Source: Acetobacteraceae bacterium
GTDB taxonomy: Bacteria; Pseudomonadota; Alphaproteobacteria; Acetobacterales; Acetobacteraceae
Length of the DNA: 5,221 nucleotides
NCBI GenBank assembly: GCA_027306955.1
Contig: DAHUXX010000007.1
Coordinates: 1-5,221, forward strand
Direction of reading: 5' to 3'
Below, piece after piece: positions 1 to 4,564 of this stretch. The position numbers were made by a program, and so were the translations under genes. Within the stretch, counting starts at the first letter, position 1. Each line of letters starts with the position of its first letter. The notes under the pieces were generated by a model that saw only the letters and a list, made by a program, of their open reading frames with translations, made no database searches and had not been told where the DNA came from.

Positions 1-153
1 CGCGCCGCCGCCGAAGCCGCCGCCCAGGCCACCGCCCGGCCCACCGGGCGCGCTGCCGCCGGGCGGAGGCTCCGGCGGACGCCGTCCGCCGGGCGCCGGG
101 CGGATCACCGTGCGCTCGCTGTCGTCCGGCTCGCCGAATGGGTTGTCGCTCAT
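1..153 (-). CDS. tssL: TssL (DotU/IcmH family) T6SS membrane-complex protein, N-terminal 51 codons only
   Basis: TssL is the inner-membrane T6SS protein that joins TssM and TssJ in the membrane complex and contacts TssK on the cytoplasmic side. Only residues 1-51 are present; the frame runs off the window edge without a stop. The visible part is the typical disordered cytoplasmic leader: MSDNPFGEPDDSERTVIRP followed by APGGRR and then a Pro/Gly-rich stretch (GGxGGG repeats to residue 51). The start is ATG at 153, preceded on the minus strand by GAGG (159-162) with a 5-nt spacer. The DotU domain, transmembrane helix and any peptidoglycan-binding extension would lie outside. It follows tssK by 76 bp, the widest gap in the operon. 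Thr15 in ERTVIRP resembles the phosphothreonine site of TssL that is read by an FHA protein in Agrobacterium; phosphorylation here is inferred. The call rests on this leader plus its position after tssK, not on a visible core domain. Confidence 0.85.
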   Translation of the reverse strand, partial: MSDNPFGEPDDSERTVIRPAPGGRRPPEPPPGGSAPGGPGGGLGGGFGGGA

Positions 154-229
154 CCCTGCCTCGCCTTCAGCCCGTCACGCCCTTCAACCGTCACGCCCAC
201 CGGCCCATCGCACCCGCTCCGGGGCGCGC
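154..229. other. tssK-tssL intergenic gap
   Basis: This 76-bp gap is the largest in the window. It holds the direct repeat at 172-198 and the tssL ribosome binding word GAGG (159-162). I see no convincing rho-independent terminator (no stem followed by a T run on the minus strand) and no clear -35/-10 pair, so tssL most likely remains in the same transcript. Confidence 0.6.
172..198. repeat. Short direct repeat in the tssK-tssL gap
   Basis: The 11-base word ccgtcacgccc occurs twice, at 172-182 and 188-198, with a 16-base period. On the minus strand this reads GGGCGTGACGG, TTGAA, GGGCGTGACGG, CTGAA, so similarity continues past the 11-mer. It lies in the only gap of any size (154-229), just upstream of the tssL ribosome binding site. 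It could be a local slippage duplication or a binding or processing site; nothing in the sequence decides between these. Confidence 0.6.
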
Positions 230-1558
230 TCAGCCGCGTATCGCCCACAGCTCCATGCGCAGGCCCGGGTAGTCGCCCGAGACATGGATCGCGAAGCCGC
301 CGGAACTCTGCATTTGTTGCCAATGCGGAGCGTTGCGGTCGAGCTCGAAATACGTCGCCCCGGCGTAGAAGGGCAGTTGCCGCGGCGCCACGGGCAGTGC
401 GCGCACGGCAATGCCGGTGATCTGGCTCATCACGTATTCGCGGATGTGCTCCACGCCGGCGATCTTCACCTGGCTCGGGAACTGCGCGCGCAGCGTCTCG
501 GTCGGCACGTCCGCCTGCACCGTCAGCACGAACACCGAGCCACGCAGGATCGAGCGGTCGACGATCTGTCCCACGTGCAGCCCGTGCCGGCGCTCCTGCA
601 ACGGCACCGGGATCGCGTTCTGCTCGATCCCCGCGGAGAGGGAGCGGCGCAGGTCCGCCACCACCGGCGCGAAGCTGCGCTGCAGGTCGTCGTGGCGATA
701 GGCGGGGTAGTTGCCGGGCCGGCGCGTCTGCGTGTCGGTGAAGGTGGCAAACTCGCCGGCCATCGACAGCAGCGTGCGGTAGAGATCCTCGGGATGGACG
801 TTGCCGCCCTCGGCCCAGTGCGCGAGCACCGGTTGCCAGCGGTTGATCGCCGGCAGCTGCAGGAAGTCCTGCACCTCCGCCGCCCCGCGCGAGCCGGGGG
901 CGACCAGGCGCGCGGCCATCGCCTCGCCGCGCTGGTGCAGCATGCCAGAGAGTTCCGTGATCAGTCCCCCGAGCGGGGCGGTGGCGCCGCACAGCAACGC
1001 CGGCGGCACCCAGCGGTCATCGAGCGTCACGCGCTTGTCCGCCGCGACCTCGACCACGCGCGCGAGCCCGATGCAGAGATAGCCCGCGCGCTCCTCGGTC
1101 TCGAGCATGTAGCGCAGCCGCAGCCGCCCGATCTGGATCGGCGCCGGCGTGGGCGAGCCGGAATGCGTGTCGAAGGCCTCGAACTCGCGCAGCGCGAGCC
1201 GCCCCTCGACGCCTTCGGCCGCCACCTCCACCGCGCCCGGCTGGCGCACCGGCAGCGCGAGGTACACCACCGCGTTGCGCACGCCCTCGCCAAGCTCGAG
1301 CGGCGGCGGATGGTCGGTCTCGCCCGGGATCGCGAACGGCGTGCCGTCCTCGAACACGCCCGCCCCGTGCGCGAGCGCGAAGCGCCCGGTCGCCAGCAGG
1401 TCGCGGTCGATCGCGAGCTCCGTGATGCCCCACGGGTGCGCACGCAGCGCCGCGGTACGGCCCCGCAGCAGCGCCTCCAGCGCGCGGTCCTGCTGCTGGA
1501 AATGCTGCGCGCGCAGGAACATGCCTTCCTGCCAGACCACGCGGTTGGTCCAGGTCAT
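230..1558 (-). CDS. tssK: TssK, T6SS baseplate subunit
   Basis: TssK is the cytoplasmic baseplate protein that forms trimers, binds the TssF-TssG-TssE wedge through its N-terminal part and docks onto TssL/TssM through its C-terminal part. The 442-residue product is the usual family length and is complete. Recognisable stretches are the N-terminal VVWQEGMFLRAQHFQQQD (residues 7-24), the central HVGQIVDRSILRGSVFVLTV, FPSQVKIAGVEHIREYV (360-376), GIAVRALPVAPRQLPF (382-397) and the C-terminal SSGGFAIHVSGDYPGL (418-433). No signal peptide or membrane helix is seen, as expected. The start is ATG at 1558, preceded by GGGAAGG (1563-1569) with a 4-nt spacer; the stop is TGA at 230-232. It begins 29 nt after tssJ, so co-transcription is very likely. 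No truncation or frameshift is apparent. Confidence 0.97.
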   Translation of the reverse strand: MTWTNRVVWQEGMFLRAQHFQQQDRALEALLRGRTAALRAHPWGITELAIDRDLLATGRFALAHGAGVFEDGTPFAIPGETDHPPPLELGEGVRNAVVYLALPVRQPGAVEVAAEGVEGRLALREFEAFDTHSGSPTPAPIQIGRLRLRYMLETEERAGYLCIGLARVVEVAADKRVTLDDRWVPPALLCGATAPLGGLITELSGMLHQRGEAMAARLVAPGSRGAAEVQDFLQLPAINRWQPVLAHWAEGGNVHPEDLYRTLLSMAGEFATFTDTQTRRPGNYPAYRHDDLQRSFAPVVADLRRSLSAGIEQNAIPVPLQERRHGLHVGQIVDRSILRGSVFVLTVQADVPTETLRAQFPSQVKIAGVEHIREYVMSQITGIAVRALPVAPRQLPFYAGATYFELDRNAPHWQQMQSSGGFAIHVSGDYPGLRMELWAIRG

Positions 1559-1587
1559 CGCGCCTTCCCTGTTCTTGCCACGCGAGC

Positions 1588-2067
1588 CTAACCCTTCGTC
1601 AGGGTTGCGACGAGACCGTTCGTGGTGAGCTTGAGCTTCACGTCCCCGGTCGCGGGCACCGGGGCGCTGACGCGCCAGGTGGCATGGTTGATGTCGCGGA
1701 ACAACACCGCGATGCCGAGCGCGTTGGTGCCAGGCTTGAGCGGGTGGGAGACGGTGACGGTCTGGCCCGGGCTGACCAGCACCTGCTCCGAGCCAAGATC
1801 GGCGGCGCCGAGCGTCGCCTGCTCGCGGTTCATCAGAGCGAACACGTCGGCCTGCATGAAGCTCCCGGCCGAGGCGAGCTGGATGATGCGCACCGCAACC
1901 GATGCCGGATGGCCGGACGTGTCGGGGTTCTGGTTGGCGCCGCCCACGATGGTGAGCGACAGCGTGGCCGGTGCCGGCGGCGGCGCCGCGCAGCCCGCGA
2001 GCAGCGCGAGCGAACCCAAAACGAGCGTTCCCTGGGCGAAGTGCCGGACCAGATGGCGTCGTTGCAT
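1588..2067 (-). CDS. tssJ: TssJ (SciN family) T6SS outer-membrane lipoprotein
   Basis: TssJ is the periplasmic lipoprotein, anchored in the outer membrane, that binds the C-terminal domain of TssM and completes the TssJLM membrane complex. The 159-residue product starts with a lipoprotein signal: basic MQRRHLVRH, a hydrophobic core, then the lipobox LLAGC with the lipidated Cys at residue 26. The next residue is Ala, not Asp, consistent with export to the outer membrane. After a Pro/Ala tether comes the SciN beta-sandwich: TLSLTIVGG, NPDTSGHPASVAVRIIQL, FMQADVFAL, LVSPGQTVTV and LGIAVLFRDINHATWRVSAP. The start ATG overlaps the tagH stop (TGATG), and a purine-rich AAAGGAAGAG lies just upstream inside tagH. 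The stop is TAG at 1588-1590. Full length for the family, with no sign of damage. Confidence 0.96.
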   Translation of the reverse strand: MQRRHLVRHFAQGTLVLGSLALLAGCAAPPPAPATLSLTIVGGANQNPDTSGHPASVAVRIIQLASAGSFMQADVFALMNREQATLGAADLGSEQVLVSPGQTVTVSHPLKPGTNALGIAVLFRDINHATWRVSAPVPATGDVKLKLTTNGLVATLTKG

Positions 2068-2069
2068 CA
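2065..2069 (-). other. TGATG stop/start overlap, tagH to tssJ
   Basis: The tagH stop TGA (2069-2067) and the tssJ start ATG (2067-2065) share one base. This arrangement commonly allows terminating ribosomes to reinitiate, so TagH and TssJ are probably translationally coupled. A purine-rich stretch (about 2074-2083) inside the tagH 3' end can serve as the tssJ ribosome binding site. Confidence 0.9.
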
Positions 2070-3620
2070 GCTTCTCTTCCTTTCGTCGGCGTCGCGCAGC
2101 GCCTCCTCGTAGGCGCGGGCGAAGGCCTTGCCGAACACGCTGTCGAAATCGTCGGCGAGGCCCTGGGTCACGGAGGTGTGCAGCTTCTCGTAAAGCTCGA
2201 AGGCGCGGGCGCGTCTTTGCGCCGGCAGCATGCCGCCGCCGCGCTCCGCCTCGGTGCGCAGCGGCGCGGGGTCGAGGCGGGCGACGAGCGAGCGCACTGC
2301 GGCCTGCATCGCGGCGACCGAGGCGAGCTCATGCAGGCGCATGTCGCGCAGCGCGTCCGCCACCGCCTCGGCCGGTGCCATGTCCACCCGCCTGCCGGTG
2401 CCGAGCAGCGCGCTCAGCGCGTCGTCGTCGTCGGCCGAGAATTTCAGCGGGTTGTTGCCGCGGGCGCGGATCATCGTCTGCTCGATGCGGAACTCGCCCT
2501 TGACCGCGGCGCGCGCCATCAGTGCCTGGCGCAGCCCCGAGACCAGCTCGCGGAACGCGGCGCCGAGGGCTGCCATGGTGGCGGCGGGATCGGCGATGGC
2601 GGCCGCCTCGATGCCGGCGCCGCGCAGGAACGCGGCGAGCAGCGCGTCCGTGCCGGCGACGTGCGACGCGACGGGTGCCGCCGCGCGCGGCGGCGGCGCG
2701 GCCGGCGCGGGGATCGCTGCTGGCGCTGGGATCGCTGCTGGCGCTGGCCCTGGCGCTGGCCCTGGCGCGGGCTCGCCGAACGGGGAGGGATCGGCAAAGG
2801 GATCGGCCGGTGCAGCAAGAGGGGGGGCGGCCAACGGGCTCACCGGCGGGGGACTGACCGCGGCCGGAACGACTGGAGGCGGTATCGGCGCCGGCGCCGC
2901 CGGTTTGGGGGTGAGGTCGAGATCCCAGTCGTCGAGATCCGGCGGCAGCGCCGGCGGTGTCGGCGTCGGCGTCGGCGCGCGGAACGCCTGCTCGAACGCC
3001 GGGACGTGGTCGGGGTCGGTCGCCTGGCGGAATGGCGGCGGCGCCGATGGCGGCTGCCCGAACTCGCTGCCAAGGCTGATCGGGGTCGGCGCCAGCGGCC
3101 CATGGCGCGACGGCTCGGGAGCGAACGGATCGCGCGGCGCGGGCCCGAGCAGCGGGTCGCCCCCGAACGGATCTGCGCTACCGCGTGGCGGCGCCAGCGG
3201 ATCGTCGCCGAACGGGTCGCTGCCGAACGGCGACCCCCCGAAGGCCGAGGGGCTGGGCGGCGCCGGGCGCGCCGCCGGTCCATCCCACGAGGCGGCCTGC
3301 GCCTCCGGCTCGATCTGCACCTCGAACTCATAGGGGCCGAGGCGCAGCCGGTCGCCATCGCGCAGCTCGCGCACGGCGCCGCGGCCGAGCGGCTCAGCGT
3401 CGCGGTTGAGGAACGTTCCGTTGGTGGAGATATCGGCGACCTGCCAGGAGCCGCCGCGGAAGGCGATCACGCAGTGGCGCTTGGACAGCACGCGCTCAGG
3501 GTCGGCGAGCGGCCATTCGTTCTCCGAGCCGCGCCCGAGAGCGTATTCGCCGCCCGTCACGCGCCTTCGTTCCGGCGAAACGGTCTCGGGGCAGCGCAGG
3601 ATGGAGAGCACCAGGGCCAT
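2067..3620 (-). CDS. tagH: TagH/Fha, FHA-domain T6SS regulatory protein
   Basis: FHA proteins of T6SS clusters bind phosphothreonine and act in post-translational activation of the apparatus, usually with the kinase PpkA and phosphatase PppA. This 517-residue protein has three parts. Residues 1-105 form an FHA domain with the key sites in place: GRG (29-31), SKRH (46-49), STNGTFLN (65-72) and LRDGDRLRLGPYEFEV (86-101). Residues 106-320 are a low-complexity Pro/Ala/Gly linker with repeated DPFG/DPF motifs and tandem AAIPAP and GPAP units. Residues 324-517 match the conserved T6SS FHA C-terminal domain, including RAAVKGEFRIEQTMI (370-384), NNPLKFS (389-395) and a C-terminal helical part with FELYEKLHTSV (474-484) and FDSVFGKAFARAYEEAL (492-508). 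The start is ATG at 3620. The leader TAAGGATAAGG reuses the stop of the preceding paar gene as part of the ribosome binding region. The gap to paar is 13 nt. No kinase or phosphatase gene is in view. Confidence 0.95.
   Translation of the reverse strand: MALVLSILRCPETVSPERRRVTGGEYALGRGSENEWPLADPERVLSKRHCVIAFRGGSWQVADISTNGTFLNRDAEPLGRGAVRELRDGDRLRLGPYEFEVQIEPEAQAASWDGPAARPAPPSPSAFGGSPFGSDPFGDDPLAPPRGSADPFGGDPLLGPAPRDPFAPEPSRHGPLAPTPISLGSEFGQPPSAPPPFRQATDPDHVPAFEQAFRAPTPTPTPPALPPDLDDWDLDLTPKPAAPAPIPPPVVPAAVSPPPVSPLAAPPLAAPADPFADPSPFGEPAPGPAPGPAPAAIPAPAAIPAPAAPPPRAAAPVASHVAGTDALLAAFLRGAGIEAAAIADPAATMAALGAAFRELVSGLRQALMARAAVKGEFRIEQTMIRARGNNPLKFSADDDDALSALLGTGRRVDMAPAEAVADALRDMRLHELASVAAMQAAVRSLVARLDPAPLRTEAERGGGMLPAQRRARAFELYEKLHTSVTQGLADDFDSVFGKAFARAYEEALRDADERKRS
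2704..2775. repeat. Tandem repeats inside the tagH linker
   Basis: Two 18-base units (2704-2721 ggcgcggggatcgctgct and 2722-2739, one base different) are followed by two identical 12-base units ggcgctggccct (2740-2751, 2752-2763) and a diverged third (2764-2775). All are multiples of three, so the frame is kept. On the minus strand they encode GPAP-GPAP and AAIPAP-AAIPAP at about residues 287-308 of TagH. This is a short in-frame repeat of the type that varies in copy number by slippage. Confidence 0.85.
2959..2976. repeat. Three copies of the hexamer gtcggc in tagH
   Basis: Three perfect tandem gtcggc units lie in the Pro-rich linker of tagH and encode a TPTPTP run (about residues 217-222). 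They are in frame. This is a simple-sequence tract with no other signal attached. Confidence 0.75.
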
Positions 3621-3625
3621 CGTCG

Positions 3626-3636
3626 CCTTATCCTTA
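3626..3636 (-). promoter_or_regulatory. tagH ribosome binding region overlapping the paar stop
   Basis: The minus strand reads TAAGGATAAGG from 3636 to 3626, then five bases to the tagH ATG at 3620. The first TAA is the paar stop codon. Two AAGG Shine-Dalgarno-like words are present; the nearer one (3626-3629) has a 5-nt spacer. A ribosome finishing paar would cover this site, which suggests linked translation of the two genes. Confidence 0.65.
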
Positions 3637-3924
3637 CCCGATCAGCACGGTGAAGCAGCCGAGCACGATCGAGCCGCCGTGCCCGCACGGGTCGCCCATG
3701 CGCGCCGCAGGCATGTTGCCGATCAGCACCGTGGGCGAACCCATGGCAATCATGTCCGGCGGGCCGACGCAGGTCGCCTGGTCGGTGGCGCGCGCGGCCG
3801 GCAGTGACTGGATCAGCACGGTGGGGCAGCCAGGCGGCAGGATCGGCCCGCCGACATGCGGCACGATGCCAGTGACCATCGGGCAGACATGCATGTCCGT
3901 GGCGCGCGCGGCGGGCTGGCCCAT
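3634..3924 (-). CDS. PAAR-repeat spike-tip protein
   Basis: PAAR proteins form a small zinc-stabilised cone that caps the VgrG trimer and sharpens the T6SS spike; they may also carry effectors. The 96-residue product is a bare PAAR domain without N- or C-terminal extension, so it is not itself a toxin. Three similar segments are visible: QPAARATD (residues 3-10), LPAARATD (41-48) and MPAARMGD (71-78), each linked to a strand-forming motif, CPTVLI (33-38), SPTVLIG (63-69) and CFTVLIG (90-96). Candidate zinc ligands are His12, His23, Cys52 and His82, with Cys14, Cys33 and Cys80 as alternatives. The start is ATG at 3924, overlapping the stop of the preceding gene (TGATG) and preceded by a canonical GGAGG (3932-3936) with a 7-nt spacer. 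The frame stays open further upstream, but that part lies inside the preceding gene and has no PAAR-like content. Stop TAA at 3634-3636. Confidence 0.94.
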   Translation of the reverse strand: MGQPAARATDMHVCPMVTGIVPHVGGPILPPGCPTVLIQSLPAARATDQATCVGPPDMIAMGSPTVLIGNMPAARMGDPCGHGGSIVLGCFTVLIG

Positions 3925-3926
3925 CA
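3922..3926 (-). other. TGATG stop/start overlap, DUF6931-like gene to paar
   Basis: The stop TGA of the upstream gene (3926-3924) shares one base with the paar ATG (3924-3922). A strong GGAGG at 3932-3936 sits within the upstream coding sequence. This implies tight translational coupling and a functional link between the uncharacterised protein and the PAAR tip. Confidence 0.9.
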
Positions 3927-4553
3927 GGGAGCCTCCGCTTCCAGGCGCCCCGGCCCGCCGGAGGCGATCTCGCGCCCGCTGGCGATGAAACGCGCGAGGC
4001 GCGCAGGCTGGCGCGCGGGATCGGCGCGCACCGAGGCGAGGGTGACGGCGCCGGTGATGGCCAGCCCCGCGAGGTGCGGCGCCGGCGGCACCGCCGGCTG
4101 GCCCACCGGCGCCATGGAATCGCCGCTCCAGAACGCCGCGACGCCGGCCCAGGCTTCCGGCGTGCCGAAGCGCGCCTGCTCCGCGGCGGCGAAGGCGGCG
4201 CGGCGGTTCTCGTCGCTGGGCTTGCGCACCCACGCCTCGGCGGCGTCGAGCGCCGCGCGATCGGTGGGCGGCAGGTCGGCGGGCATCGTGGCGCGGGCGC
4301 ACATGCACGCCCACCAAACGCCCTCGCGCCGCGGCAGCGCGTGGGCGACGAGCTTCACCGCGTCCGTCGCCATGCCGTCGGCCTCCAGCGCCTCAAGCGC
4401 GGCGGGCACGTCGGCGCATGCGGCAATCCGCGCGAGCGCCGCGGCGGAGAGCTCGCCGCGCTCGCGCACCGCGGCCAGCGGCGCCGCGCGCAGCTTCGCG
4501 AGCGCGGCGGATGGGAGGGGGGCGGACGGGGTAGCGGACCTGGTGCCGGACAT
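3924..4553 (-). CDS. DUF6931-like T6SS-associated protein of unknown function
   Basis: The 209-residue product resembles a family of uncharacterised proteins (DUF6931, assigned from memory) found in T6SS clusters; its biochemical role is not known. It is Ala-rich and looks mostly helical, with no signal peptide, no convincing membrane helix and no catalytic motif I recognise, so it is probably cytoplasmic. The most distinctive stretch is HALPRREGVWWACMCAR (residues 71-87), followed by a predicted helix around AALDAAEAWVRKPSDENRRA (100-119) and a second conserved-looking region FWSGDSMAPVGQPAVPPAPH (141-160). The start is ATG at 4553. The ribosome binding word AGAGG (4560-4564, 6-nt spacer) overlaps the vgrG stop, and the gene's own stop overlaps paar. 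Its place between vgrG and paar is where effector adaptors (DUF4123, DUF1795/EagR and DUF2169 types) are often encoded, so an adaptor or loading role is a reasonable inference only. The high Ala content may partly reflect GC pressure. Confidence 0.8.
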   Translation of the reverse strand: MSGTRSATPSAPLPSAALAKLRAAPLAAVRERGELSAAALARIAACADVPAALEALEADGMATDAVKLVAHALPRREGVWWACMCARATMPADLPPTDRAALDAAEAWVRKPSDENRRAAFAAAEQARFGTPEAWAGVAAFWSGDSMAPVGQPAVPPAPHLAGLAITGAVTLASVRADPARQPARLARFIASGREIASGGPGRLEAEAP

Positions 4554-4559
4554 CGCGCG

Positions 4560-4564
4560 CCTCT
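4560..4564 (-). promoter_or_regulatory. Ribosome binding site of the DUF6931-like gene, inside the vgrG stop region
   Basis: AGAGG reads on the minus strand from 4564 to 4560, six bases before the ATG at 4553. It overlaps the vgrG stop TAG (4565-4563). It supports the chosen start and suggests that translation of the two genes is linked. Confidence 0.7.

Noticed and set aside
110..1591. Long plus-strand open frame opposite tssK
   Set aside because: It is antisense to a clearly recognisable TssK, its translation is Arg/His/Ala-rich with no family resemblance, and such frames are expected in very GC-rich coding DNA.
2677..2694. Perfect 18-bp palindrome gccgccgcgcgcggcggc
   Set aside because: It lies within the tagH coding linker, consists only of G and C, and has no T run or other terminator feature. 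It is explained by Ala/Pro/Arg codons.
1971..3653. 560-codon plus-strand open frame opposite tagH
   Set aside because: Its translation is a low-complexity Arg/Gly run mirroring the Pro/Ala linker. The minus strand encodes intact FHA and C-terminal domains, so this is a shadow frame.
3925..4317. Possible N-terminal extension of the PAAR protein into an upstream open frame
   Set aside because: The extension is Arg/Ala-rich, lies wholly inside the DUF6931-like gene in another frame, and the ATG at 3924 has a canonical GGAGG at the right spacing.
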